Shown here piece by piece: positions 39,850-48,092 of a stretch of 64,000 bases of DNA. Each line of letters opens with the position of its first letter. Position 1 is the stretch's first letter. This DNA comes from Arsenicicoccus sp. oral taxon 190 (GTDB lineage: Bacteria > Actinomycetota > Actinomycetes > Actinomycetales > Dermatophilaceae). Location of the stretch: contig NZ_CP012070.1 of assembly GCF_001189535.1 (NCBI RefSeq), positions 1,240,001 through 1,304,000 of the forward strand. Reading direction: 5' to 3'. Both the position numbers and the translations under genes were made by a program. Below the pieces are notes generated by a model. The model ran no database searches. It was not told the DNA's origin and saw nothing but the letters and a program-made list of their open reading frames with translations.

Positions 39850-41067
39850 TCAGGCGTCGGCGGTGGTGACGACGGCGGCTTCCTGGAGCGAGTGCGGCTG
39901 CTCGGCGCCGTGACCGGGCTCGCGGTCGATCGCGTGCAGGAGGTGGCGCTGCGAGCCGAGGAGCAGCACTCCGGCCAGGACCGCACCGGCACCGACGTAG
40001 AACGGCAGGTGGGCGTCCACCGCCTCCCCGAGGTGGCCGGCCAGCCACGGTGCGATCGCGCCGCCGGTGAACCGCACGAAGCTGTAGGCGGCCGAGGCGA
40101 CGGGGCGCTCGACGGGGGCGGCCTTCATGACGGTCTCGGTGATCAGGGTGTTGTTGACGCCGAGGAAGGCGCCGGCCGCGACGACGCACACCACGAGCAC
40201 CGGCTTGGACCCGGTCCAGACGCCCATGACCACCAGGATCGCTGCGAAGCCGAGCAGCGCCACGAGGATGCCGGCGGTGGTGCCGATGCGCCGCTGCAGC
40301 CAGGGAGCCACGGCCACCGAGGTGAGCGCGAGCATCAGGCCCCAGCCGAAGAAGACCAGCCCGACCTGGGTCGCGGGCAGGTCCAGCGGGAAGGGCGTGT
40401 AGGCGAGCAGCGTGAAGAAGCCGAAGTTGTACAGGAGTGCGGTCAGCCCCACCGTGAGCAGTGCCGGGTGGCGAAGCGCCTTGAGCGGCGCGGTGATCGA
40501 GCTGGGGCGACCGCTCGGCGGGGTGGCCGGGAGCAGCAGCCCGACGCCGAGCAGCGCCACGAGCATGAGCGTCGCGACCCCGAAGAACGGGAACCGCCAG
40601 GAGATCCCGCCCAGCGCGCCGCCCAGCAGCGGCCCGGCGGCGATGCCGACCCCGAGGGCGGCCTCGTAGAGCACGATCGCCTGCCCCACCGACCCGCGCG
40701 CCGCCGCGGTGATGGTGGCGAGCGCGGTGGCGATGAAGAGGGCGTTGCCGAGGCCCCACACGCCGCGGAAGGCGACGATCCCGTCGATGCCGTTCATGCA
40801 GCCGGCGAGGCCGGCGCCGACGATGATGATGGCCAGGCCGGCCATCAGGGTGCGCTTGGCCCCGAACCTGCTAGACACCCAGCCGGTGCCGAGCATCGCG
40901 ACCCCCATCACCACCATGTAGCTGGTGAACAGCAGCGACACCTGGCTGGGGGAGGCGCCGAGCTCCTCGGCGATGGGCTTGAGGATGGGGTCGACCAGGC
41001 CGATGCCCATGAAGGCGATCACGCACGCGAAGGCAACGGTCCAGACGGTCTTGGGTTGGCGCCACAT
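39850..41067 (-). CDS. MFS transporter (drug/sugar efflux type)
   Basis: A 405-residue, twelve-helix MFS protein. TM1 begins VAFACVIAFMGIGLVDPILK, the loop 2-3 motif is GWVSSRFGAKRTLM, and motif C is in TM5 (LGVGIAAGPLLGGALGG), typical of DHA1 exporters. The last 25 residues are a cytoplasmic tail. Its start overlaps the marR stop by one base (TGATG), so the regulator probably controls its own operon. The substrate is unknown. Confidence 0.82.
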   Translation of the reverse strand: MWRQPKTVWTVAFACVIAFMGIGLVDPILKPIAEELGASPSQVSLLFTSYMVVMGVAMLGTGWVSSRFGAKRTLMAGLAIIIVGAGLAGCMNGIDGIVAFRGVWGLGNALFIATALATITAAARGSVGQAIVLYEAALGVGIAAGPLLGGALGGISWRFPFFGVATLMLVALLGVGLLLPATPPSGRPSSITAPLKALRHPALLTVGLTALLYNFGFFTLLAYTPFPLDLPATQVGLVFFGWGLMLALTSVAVAPWLQRRIGTTAGILVALLGFAAILVVMGVWTGSKPVLVVCVVAAGAFLGVNNTLITETVMKAAPVERPVASAAYSFVRFTGGAIAPWLAGHLGEAVDAHLPFYVGAGAVLAGVLLLGSQRHLLHAIDREPGHGAEQPHSLQEAAVVTTADA

Positions 41068-41510
41068 CAGGCGGGGGTCCTCTCGGGGTCGAGTCGTGCG
41101 ATGAGGTCGTCGAGCACCGCGACGGCGTCGGCCAGCCGGCGCAGCCCCTGCTCGTCGAGCTGCTCCACGACGGGGGCGATGACGGCGGCGCGGGCCCGGC
41201 GGGCGGCGTCCAGGGCCTCGCGGCCCGTCGCGGTGAGGGTGACCATCTGGGCGCGGGCGTCCATGGGGTCCGGTGCCCGGGTGGTCCAGCCCGCCGCATC
41301 GGTCTTGTTGAGCTGGGCGGTGAGGCTGGGCTGCGACGAGTGGTCGGCGACCGCGAGGGTGCCGACCCGGGCCGGGCCGAGCTGGTCGACCAGCGCGAGC
41401 AGCCGCAGCTGGGCCGCGGGGACCGCGAACGACGACCGGTGGCTGGCCCAGCGGTGCAACCGCCCCACGTCCAGCAGCAGGTGGTAGCCGAGGTCGGCGG
41501 GGGAGGTCAT
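41067..41510 (-). CDS. MarR-family regulator
   Basis: A 147-residue MarR protein: helix AAQLRLLALVDQLG, recognition region ADHSSQPSLTAQLNKTDAAG, wing with DPMDARAQMVTLTATG. It is followed immediately by the MFS gene. An AT-rich palindrome lies 25 bp upstream and is the likely autoregulatory operator. Confidence 0.82.
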   Translation of the reverse strand: MTSPADLGYHLLLDVGRLHRWASHRSSFAVPAAQLRLLALVDQLGPARVGTLAVADHSSQPSLTAQLNKTDAAGWTTRAPDPMDARAQMVTLTATGREALDAARRARAAVIAPVVEQLDEQGLRRLADAVAVLDDLIARLDPERTPA

Positions 41511-41534
41511 GGGCGCTACGGTACGAAAATTTAT

Positions 41535-41547
41535 ATAGATTGTCTAT
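41535..41547. promoter_or_regulatory. AT-rich palindrome ATAGA-TTG-TCTAT, MarR operator candidate
   Basis: A perfect 5-3-5 palindrome in an AT-rich island (41526-41551) that stands out from the GC-rich flanks, between the divergent marR and araC genes. Suitable for an operator and -10 overlap. Confidence 0.55.
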
Positions 41548-41593
41548 CTAACTCACCCTCGCCATCACCGGCACCCCTCCCTAGGCTGGGTCC

Positions 41594-42424
41594 ATGCAGG
41601 CCGCACGGACCGTGCACCCCGGGCTCCGCGAGCACGTGAGCCGTATGACGGGATACGACCTCCGCCTCGACCCGCGGGCGGTGCACCACGGGCTGCCCGG
41701 GCCGAGCGCGACGGTCATCATCAGCTTCGACGAGCCGCTGGACGTGGGGTGGCTGGGGGCGTCGAGCGGGCGGCACTGGATGCTGGCGTCCGGGCTCCAC
41801 ACCCGCCCCGCCCTGATCCGGACGCACGGCGTGCAGCACGGCATACAGCTGGACCTGACCCCGACGGGGTGCCGTGCGCTGCTGGGCATCCCGATGTCCG
41901 GGATCGCGCGGGCGCTCGCCGACCTCGCCGACCTGCCGCTCGGGATCCCCGCCGACCTGCACGCCCGGCTGGCGGCCACGACCTCCTGGGAGGGGAGGTT
42001 CGCGCTGCTGGAGGGGCACCTGCTGGGGCTGCTCGACCGCGGCGACCGTCGCCAGGCGGCGCCGCCGGCGGACCTGGTGCGGGGCTGGGCGGTGCTGCGC
42101 CGCGGCCACGGGCGGGTCCGGGTGGCGGCGCTGGCCGACCACCTGGGGTGGTCCCGGCGGCACCTGGTGACGCGGTTCGCGGGGGAGTTCGGGCTGGCAC
42201 CGAGCGAGGTCGCGCGGCTGCACCGCTTCGGCGCGGCGCTGGAGCTGGGCCGGGCCGGGCGGCCGTGGGCGGACGTCGCCGTGCGCGCGGGCTACGCCGA
42301 CCAGGCGCACCTGTCGCGGGAGTTCCGGGCGCTCGGGGGACAGACCCCGACCCAGTGGCGGACCGAGGTGTTCCCCGTCGTTCAAGACGCGCCGGCGGCG
42401 GCTGCGGCAGGCTCGACGGCATGA
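41594..42424 (+). CDS. AraC-family regulator
   Basis: A 276-residue protein with a C-terminal AraC double helix-turn-helix from about residue 180 (VAALADHLGWSRRHLVTRFAGEFG, then ADVAVRAGYADQAHLSREFR and GQTPTQWR). The N-terminal half has the ASGLHTRPALIRTHGVQHGIQ strand common in the DUF6597-like AraC group. Its stop overlaps the ATG of the VOC gene, so they are co-expressed. Confidence 0.82.
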   Translation: MQAARTVHPGLREHVSRMTGYDLRLDPRAVHHGLPGPSATVIISFDEPLDVGWLGASSGRHWMLASGLHTRPALIRTHGVQHGIQLDLTPTGCRALLGIPMSGIARALADLADLPLGIPADLHARLAATTSWEGRFALLEGHLLGLLDRGDRRQAAPPADLVRGWAVLRRGHGRVRVAALADHLGWSRRHLVTRFAGEFGLAPSEVARLHRFGAALELGRAGRPWADVAVRAGYADQAHLSREFRALGGQTPTQWRTEVFPVVQDAPAAAAAGSTA

Positions 42425-42828
42425 GCACTCCGACCCTCTTCCACAGCATCCACTTCGACGACGCGGACGCGGGCATCGCGTTCCTCGAGGCGCTCGGCTT
42501 CCGGCAGCGGGCGCTGCACCGCGACCAGGACGACCCCTCGCTGGTGGTCCACGCGGAGTACTCCTGGCGCGACAACGGCGGCGTCATGGTCGGCTCGGCG
42601 CGGCGGGACGTGCCGGACGGCAGCGGCTACCAGCGTCGCGTCGGGGTGGCCACCTGCTACCTCGTGGTCGCGTCGGACGACGAGGTGGACCAGGTCCACG
42701 AGTGGGCGCTGGCCGCCGGCGGCGTCTCGCTGATGGCGCCCGCAGACCAGGACTACGGCGGCCGCTCGGCGAGCGTCGCCGACGCCGAGGGCAACCAGTA
42801 CTCCATCGGGTCCTACGCCGGCGCCTGA
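42421..42828 (+). CDS. VOC/glyoxalase-superfamily protein
   Basis: A 135-residue vicinal-oxygen-chelate protein: IHFDDADAGIAFLEALGF beta-alpha unit, HAEYSWRDNGGVMVGSA, and a second unit ending SVADAEGNQYSIGSY. PhnB-like relatives often act as resistance or binding proteins. AraC and VOC pairs with a 4-bp overlap are common. Substrate unknown. Confidence 0.78.
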   Translation: MSTPTLFHSIHFDDADAGIAFLEALGFRQRALHRDQDDPSLVVHAEYSWRDNGGVMVGSARRDVPDGSGYQRRVGVATCYLVVASDDEVDQVHEWALAAGGVSLMAPADQDYGGRSASVADAEGNQYSIGSYAGA

Positions 42829-42849
42829 GCGCGGCGGGGTGGCGACGCG

Positions 42850-43095
42850 TCAGCCCTCGTCGGACGCGATGTCGACGTCGTGCCTGCGCGCCGCCGCCTT
42901 GATCCGGTCGACCTCGGCCTAGGTGTACTTGTCCGCGTTGCCCTGCTTGTTGATGTAGCTCCACGCGGCGCGCACGTGCCCGGCCGAGTCGATCGGGTAC
43001 TTCTTGTTGACGGGGTCCGCGAACTCGACGTCGCCATACGTGCGCTCGCCCTCGGCGGGGTCGACGTCGTCGCGGTGGTGGATGGGCTTCGTCAT
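42850..43095 (-). pseudogene. Small DUF6582-like protein interrupted by in-frame TAG
   Basis: From ATG 43095: a KPIHHRDDVDPAEGERTYGD leader, then YPIDSAGHVRAAWSYINKQG and NADKYT, typical of a short actinobacterial family of unknown function. Codon 59 is TAG (42921-42919). The frame continues as AEVDRIKAAARRHDVDIA to a stop at 42850. The conserved helix after NADKY is normally present, so a one-base change from GAG or CAG is the likely cause. The truncated product of 58 residues may still fold. ATGA overlaps the stop of the alcohol dehydrogenase gene. Confidence 0.6.
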
Positions 43096-44171
43096 GGACC
43101 CATCGTGCCTCGCGCGGGGGTGCCTGGCGCGGGGCGCGGGTCGATGATCGTGATCCCCGCGGGCGCCGCCGAGTCCATGGCGGGCAGCAGCCGGGCCGCC
43201 TCGGTCAGGTCCACGACGCGCTCGACGAGGTCCTGCGGCCGCAGGGATCCGCTCTCGATGAGCTCCAGCATCCCCGGGTAGTCGGTGGCCGCCATGCCGT
43301 GGCTGCCGAGCAGGTCCAGCTCCCAGGCGATCACGCGGTCCATGGGGATCCGCGGGTGCCCGTCGACCGGCGGCAGCAGACCCACCTGGACGTGACGGCC
43401 GCGGCGCCGCAGCGACCGTATGCCGTCCGCCGCTGTCGCCTCGCTCCCCACCGCGTCGACGGCGACGTGCGCGCCGCCGCACAGCGCGTGGACCTGCGCG
43501 GGCACGTCGCCACCGGTCGTGGCCCCCGCGAGCACCGTGTGCTCGGCGCCGAGCTCGGCCGCGCGCTCGAGGGCCGCCTGCCCGCGGTCCACCGCGACGA
43601 CCCGCGCGCCGATCGCCCGGGCGATCATGACGGCGCTCAACCCGACGCCCCCGGCGCCGATCACCGCGACCCACTCGCCGGGCTGCAGCCGCGCCCGAGC
43701 CGTCAGGGCGCGGTATGCCGTCGCGAACCTGCACCCCAGCGCCGCCGCCGCGGCCATCGACACCGAGTCGGGCAGCCGGACCAGGTTGGTGTCGGCGGCG
43801 TGGAGCACCACCCGCTCGGCGAAGGAGCCCCAGTGCGTGAACCCGGGCTGCTGCTGGTCAGGGCACACCTGGGCCTCGCCGGCCGTGCACCAGGCGCAGC
43901 GACCGCACCCGCACACGAACGGCACCGTCACTCGGTCCCCCTCCTGCCACCGCAGCACGCCCTCGCCGACGGCGCTGACGACACCGGCCAGCTCGTGGCC
44001 GGGCACGTGCGGGAGGGCGACGTCGTCGTGCCCGGCCCAGGCGTGCCAGTCGCTGCGGCACAACCCGGTGGCGTGGACGTCGACCACGACCCCGCCCGCA
44101 GGGGGCGTCGGGTCCGCCACGTCACGCACCTGCAGCGGTCCGGCCAGCTGGTCCATCACGACAGCACGCAC
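43092..44171 (-). CDS. Zinc-dependent alcohol dehydrogenase
   Basis: A 359-residue medium-chain dehydrogenase. The catalytic zinc ligand is Cys38 in GLCRSDW with HVPGHELAG following; a structural zinc lobe is in CGCGRCAWCTAGEAQVC; the NAD motif is VIGAGGVGLSAV and an Asp (VVAVDRG) favours NAD. It is probably a primary or secondary alcohol dehydrogenase. It ends in an ATGA overlap with the small interrupted gene. Confidence 0.83.
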   Translation of the reverse strand: MRAVVMDQLAGPLQVRDVADPTPPAGGVVVDVHATGLCRSDWHAWAGHDDVALPHVPGHELAGVVSAVGEGVLRWQEGDRVTVPFVCGCGRCAWCTAGEAQVCPDQQQPGFTHWGSFAERVVLHAADTNLVRLPDSVSMAAAAALGCRFATAYRALTARARLQPGEWVAVIGAGGVGLSAVMIARAIGARVVAVDRGQAALERAAELGAEHTVLAGATTGGDVPAQVHALCGGAHVAVDAVGSEATAADGIRSLRRRGRHVQVGLLPPVDGHPRIPMDRVIAWELDLLGSHGMAATDYPGMLELIESGSLRPQDLVERVVDLTEAARLLPAMDSAAPAGITIIDPRPAPGTPARGTMGP

Positions 44172-44290
44172 GCACGTCCCCTCTCGTCCCGGGCGGATCC
44201 GGGTCCGGTCGCGAGTCTAGGGGTGGGGTGTCGGGCGGTGGCCGGGGCGCAGCCGGCCCGAGGCTCGTGGTGGTCGTGCGGGGGTGGCGG

Positions 44291-44388
44291 CATACGGACC
44301 ACAACCACCCCCGAGGGTGCAGTTGTGGTCGTCCGCGGGCGGGATACCGACCACAACCACCCCGGAGGGTGCGGTTGTGGTCCGTATG
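44291..44388. repeat. Tandem hairpins forming a 98-bp nested inverted repeat
   Basis: Two stem-loops with arms GACCACAAC/GTTGTGGTC are at 44297-44330 and 44349-44382. The outermost 15 bases, 44291-44305 and 44374-44388, are also exact reverse complements, so the region could fold as two hairpins or one long stem. Loops contain CACCC/GGGTG pairs. It lies between the DUF2891 stop and the alcohol dehydrogenase start. Confidence 0.75.
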
Positions 44389-44397
44389 GCGCGCCGC

Positions 44398-45420
44398 TCA
44401 GGCCCCCGCGGTCGCCGCCAGGATCGCGAACGACACCAGCCAGTGCGTGGCCATGAAGTCGCCGGCGACGATGTGGCGCTCGGTGGCTTCGATGTGGCCC
44501 TGGGTCACCGTCTGGATGCGCTCCCGCTCGCGCGGGGTCAGGGCCACCGCCACGGACCGCAGCGCCGCCGCGCGGTGCAGCGCCAGCCCGAGCAGGTGGG
44601 CGCCCTTGCCGTCGGTGGGGTCGACCACCTCCGGCAGCTGCAGCAGCGGGTGCTCGGCGCACCCCAGCGACGGCAGGAAGGCGTCCAGCCACCGACCGAA
44701 CTCCTCCGCCGGCAGCACCCGACGCATCAGGTCGGCCTCCGCCAGCGCGGGCGACAGGAAGTCCGAGCCGCCCGGCTCCCATGCCGCCGGGTAGTCCCGG
44801 TCCTCCCCGAACCAGAACCGCGCGCGCTCCGCCACCAGCTCCCGCACCGCCTCGACCTGCGGTGACGGCAGCGCTGTGCCGGCGTCGAGCACGAGCCCGA
44901 GGCCGAACGTGACGTTGGCGTGCTCCCCGGACCGCACCGGGTAGTGCAGCCGCGGCAGCCAGTCGGAGACGAGCTCGAGCACCACGTCGTAAAGCGGCCG
45001 GGTCGTTGCCTCCCACGCGCGGGCCTCGGGCAGCGGGCACTCCCGCGCGGCCGCCGCGAGCATGGCCGCCCACCCCCAGCCGTAGGGCCGCTCGAACCGC
45101 GGGTGACGGCGCAGGTAGTCGACCTCGACCGCGACCTTCTCGGGGGTGAGCCGGTCGTCGAGCACCGCGACCAGGCCGTCGCGCGCCTGGTCGTCGAGCT
45201 CGACGGTCGCCAGGGTCAGGAGCCGTATGGCGGACCACTGCATGTGGCACGAGGAGTGCCAGTCCAGGCAGCCGTGGAAGGACGGGTGCAGGCGCGTCGG
45301 GGTGACGTCGCAGTCCTGCGGCCCGGTGGCGACGTGCGCGGCCGCGTAGGGGTAGGTGCGCGCCAGCACGTCGGGGATGGTCGTGGCCCAGGCCTGGGCG
45401 TACTGGCGCTGCCAGCTCAT
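44398..45420 (-). CDS. DUF2891 family protein
   Basis: A 340-residue alpha/alpha-barrel-like protein of the DUF2891 family: HPSFHGCLDWHSSCHMQWSA near residues 46-65, PYGWGWAAML, and YPVRSGEHANVTFGLGLVLD. The conserved His/Trp pattern suggests a glycosidase- or peptidase-like cavity, but the function is unknown. It follows DUF969 and DUF979 membrane genes by 5 bp and probably acts on what they transport. Confidence 0.82.
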   Translation of the reverse strand: MSWQRQYAQAWATTIPDVLARTYPYAAAHVATGPQDCDVTPTRLHPSFHGCLDWHSSCHMQWSAIRLLTLATVELDDQARDGLVAVLDDRLTPEKVAVEVDYLRRHPRFERPYGWGWAAMLAAAARECPLPEARAWEATTRPLYDVVLELVSDWLPRLHYPVRSGEHANVTFGLGLVLDAGTALPSPQVEAVRELVAERARFWFGEDRDYPAAWEPGGSDFLSPALAEADLMRRVLPAEEFGRWLDAFLPSLGCAEHPLLQLPEVVDPTDGKGAHLLGLALHRAAALRSVAVALTPRERERIQTVTQGHIEATERHIVAGDFMATHWLVSFAILAATAGA

Positions 45421-45425
45421 CGGGG

Positions 45426-46311
45426 TCACCTCGGGAAGCACAGGAGATACATCAGGACGATGTTGCAGAGGAACACGGCGACGGCTGTCGGCAGCTGCGC
45501 CTTGATGGGGCCGTACTGGTCCTTGAGCTCCAGCAGCGCCGCCGGCACCAGGTTGAAGTTGGCGGCCATGGGGGTCACGAGGGTGCCGCAGAAGCCGGCG
45601 AGCATGCCGATGGCGAAGATCGGCGCGGGCGACCCGTGGAACTGCTGGACCAGCACCGGCCAGCCGACGGCGGCGGTCATGACGGGGAACGCCGCGAAGG
45701 CGTTGCCCATGATGATCGTGAAGAGCGCCATCCCGAGGCAGTAGACGATGACCGCCACGAGCAGGAAACCCTTGGGGCAGCACGGCGCCGGTGACCTGAC
45801 CGACGGCCTTGCCGACACCGGCGGCGGTGAAGAGGATGCCGAGGGTGGCGAGGTACTGCGGCAGGATCGAGGCCCAGCCGATGTGGTCGAGCAGCCGGTC
45901 CCCCTCACGCAGCGGGGTCACCGGGTTGGGCACCCGGAAGAGCAGCATCGCCACGCCGACCGCGACGAGGGACGCGACGCCCAGGCCGATGATCGTGGCG
46001 GACTTGGTCTCCAGCAGCGGGTGACCGCCGACCTTGACCTTGACCAGCAGGCTGCCGAAGACCACGGCGATGAGCGGGATCAGGAGCGCCGGGAGGAACA
46101 ACCGCGAGCCGTGCCGGTGGGCGCGCTCGACCTTCTGCTCCTCCGTCGTGGTCTCCCGACCACCCTTGCCGGGGAAGCCGAACCCGGCGAGGACCGCCCA
46201 GAATGCCGCCCCGCCCACGCGCTTGCGGTCGGTCGGGTCGGTGAGGCGGATGACCGCCACCGCCGCGAAGAATGCTCCGACCAGCCAGAACAACCACTCG
46301 ACCTTGATCAT
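45426..46311 (-). pseudogene. DUF979 membrane protein with apparent +1 shift in a C4 run
   Basis: From ATG 46311 the frame gives a multi-pass protein (KVEWLFWLVGAFFAAVAVIR, then HIGWASILPQYLATLGILF) up to VTGAVLPQGF. At 45775-45778 the sense strand has CCCC; with three C the frame would continue PKGFLLVAVIVYCLGMALFT into the remaining helices, which are perfectly conserved in the other phase down to the stop at 45426. So the gene is complete but for one base. Sequencing error or recent mutation are both possible. It overlaps DUF969 by 4 bp. Confidence 0.7.
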
Positions 46312-47054
46312 CGGGTCACCTCCGCGCGGGTCGCGCCGCCCTGACCTTCGTGACCGTCGTGGGCCTCCCGGGCGTGCTGGCCGTCCTCGGCGGCCATGCG
46401 GGCCAGCTGCCGGTCGAACCGCAGCATCCGGAAGCCGTGGATCAGCAGCGCGCAGATCGCGGTCGGGATCGCCCACAGCGCGATGTGCAGCGCGCCCAGC
46501 TTGAGGCCGTATGTCGCGTCGACGAACCCGGTGATCAGCAGGATCGACCCGACGGCGACGAAGATGTCCTCACCGAAGAACAGGCCGACGGTGTCCGCGG
46601 ACGCGGCGAAGGAGCGAATGCGCTCCCGCATGCGCTCGCTGAGCGGGCCGTGGCGACGCTCGGCGGCGGCCTCGGCCATGGGCGCCACGATCGGGCGGAC
46701 GGCCTGGGCGGGTCCGCCGATGGAGACGAGCCCGAGCGCCGCGGTGCCCTGGCGGATCAACAGGTAGGTCGCGAGGAGCCGGCCCGTGGTGAGGGTGCGC
46801 AGCCGGCTGATGAGGCGGCGCGCCTGCTCCTGCAGACCGAAGCTCTCGATGAGCCCGATGACGGGCAGGACGATCACGAAGACGGTCACCGAGCGCGAGC
46901 TCGCGAAACCGGTGCCGAAGGACTCGACGATCTTCGTGGGGGACAGGCCGGCGATCAGGCCGGCGGCGATCCCGGCGACCGTCACGACGAGCATCGCGTT
47001 GAGTCGCAGGGCGAAGCCGACGACGACGATCACGACGGCGAGGAGCACCCACAT
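46308..47054 (-). CDS. DUF969 membrane protein, probable transporter subunit
   Basis: A 248-residue protein with about six transmembrane helices (VLLAVVIVVVGFALRLNAML at the start) and conserved IVLPVIGLIESFGLQEQA and GQ/GGPAQAVRPIVAPMAEAA motifs. DUF969 and DUF979 nearly always pair, and I recall them being linked by neighbourhood to 5-oxoproline metabolism; that substrate is not shown here. A hydrophilic His-rich tail ends the protein. The operator TGTTGAACAATC is found 89 bp upstream. Confidence 0.8.
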   Translation of the reverse strand: MWVLLAVVIVVVGFALRLNAMLVVTVAGIAAGLIAGLSPTKIVESFGTGFASSRSVTVFVIVLPVIGLIESFGLQEQARRLISRLRTLTTGRLLATYLLIRQGTAALGLVSIGGPAQAVRPIVAPMAEAAAERRHGPLSERMRERIRSFAASADTVGLFFGEDIFVAVGSILLITGFVDATYGLKLGALHIALWAIPTAICALLIHGFRMLRFDRQLARMAAEDGQHAREAHDGHEGQGGATRAEVTR

Positions 47055-47142
47055 GGCAGCACCACCTGGTCGAGGGAGCCGGGACGCGGCCCGGCAGACT
47101 CGGCACGGGCGCCACAGTCCGGACCGGACCGGACCCTAACTT

Positions 47143-47181
47143 TGTTGAACAATCAGGACAAGAGGTGAGACCGACAATTGT
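47143..47181. promoter_or_regulatory. GntR operator candidate upstream of DUF969
   Basis: TGTTGAACAATC (47143-47154) recurs exactly at 47933-47944 upstream of the GntR gene. A second palindrome, ACAATTGT (47174-47181), follows. AT-rich, and typical in form for FadR-type regulators. Confidence 0.6.
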
Positions 47182-47197
47182 CTGACGAATCAGATGT

Positions 47198-47902
47198 TCA
47201 CCCGGCTGCGGCAGCCCTGGGCGCCTCTGCGCCCGCCGCCGGGACCGCTCGCGCGAACTCCCCGACGAGGTGCTCCTCGGCCTGCAGCAGGTAGTCCTCG
47301 AGCGCCACCGCGACCCGGACCAGCTCGCCGGCCTCCACGAGGCGGGCCAGCTGCTCGTTGTGCTCCACGTAGTGCTCGTGCACCTCCCGGGCCGGGCCCA
47401 CCACCACGAAGAGCAGCCGCATCTCGGTCAGCACCTGGCGCATTGCCCGGTCCAGCACCGGGTTGTCCGCGAGCGCCACCATGGCCAGGTGGAAGGCGCT
47501 GTTGGCGCTGCCCACGGCGCGCCAGTCCTCGGCCGCCGCAGCCTCCCGACCAGCAGTGACGCCGGCCCGGACCCGCTCCACGGCGGCCTGTGGCGGCATA
47601 CGCGTCGTGGCGAGGCGCACCGCAGCCTCACGGACCGCACCGCACTCGATGACGCGGCGCGCCTGGTAGACCGCACGCGCCTCGGGCACGGTGAGCGCGC
47701 GCACGAAGACCCCGCGGTGCGGGCGGTGCTCGACCAGTCGCTCCTCGGCCAGCACCCGGAAGGCCTCGCGCAGGGTGTTGCGGCTCACCCCCAGGCGCCG
47801 CCCCAGCCCGACCTCGTCGAGGTGGTCGCCCGGGCGCAGGTGGCCCTCGAAGATCTCGGCGCGCAGGGCGTGCAGGGCGGCTTCGACGGCGATCCCCGCC
47901 AT
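47198..47902 (-). CDS. GntR-family regulator, FCD subfamily
   Basis: A 234-residue regulator with a GntR winged helix in residues 1-75 (GLGRRLGVSRNTLREAFRVL, then HRPHRGVFVRAL) and an FCD domain (YQARRVIECGAVREAA, FHLAMVALADNPVLDRAM, YVEHNEQLARLVEAG). ATG 47902 is the natural start; the in-frame extension upstream is not protein-like. It lies just upstream of the DUF969 unit, same strand, with the same 12-bp operator before both, so it probably autoregulates and controls the transporter. Confidence 0.85.
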   Translation of the reverse strand: MAGIAVEAALHALRAEIFEGHLRPGDHLDEVGLGRRLGVSRNTLREAFRVLAEERLVEHRPHRGVFVRALTVPEARAVYQARRVIECGAVREAAVRLATTRMPPQAAVERVRAGVTAGREAAAAEDWRAVGSANSAFHLAMVALADNPVLDRAMRQVLTEMRLLFVVVGPAREVHEHYVEHNEQLARLVEAGELVRVAVALEDYLLQAEEHLVGEFARAVPAAGAEAPRAAAAG

Positions 47903-47932
47903 GACCTTCCCCTCCGGCTCGGCTCCAACGCG

Positions 47933-47944
47933 TGTTGAACAATC
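47933..47944. promoter_or_regulatory. GntR operator candidate upstream of its own gene
   Basis: Exact 12-bp copy of 47143-47154, 31 bp before the GntR start. Confidence 0.6.
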
Positions 47945-48092
47945 GTGCCACGGCAGAGGGCGTCCGCGGGGGCAAGTGTGAGACCCCTGCCACGGCGGGT
48001 AGGGGGCAGGGAGAGCGACGGCCGGCGCCGCCCCAGCAGGTCGAGCCGGTCGTCGCCGCAACCCCCGCACCAACCACCCCCGAGGAGCGCCG

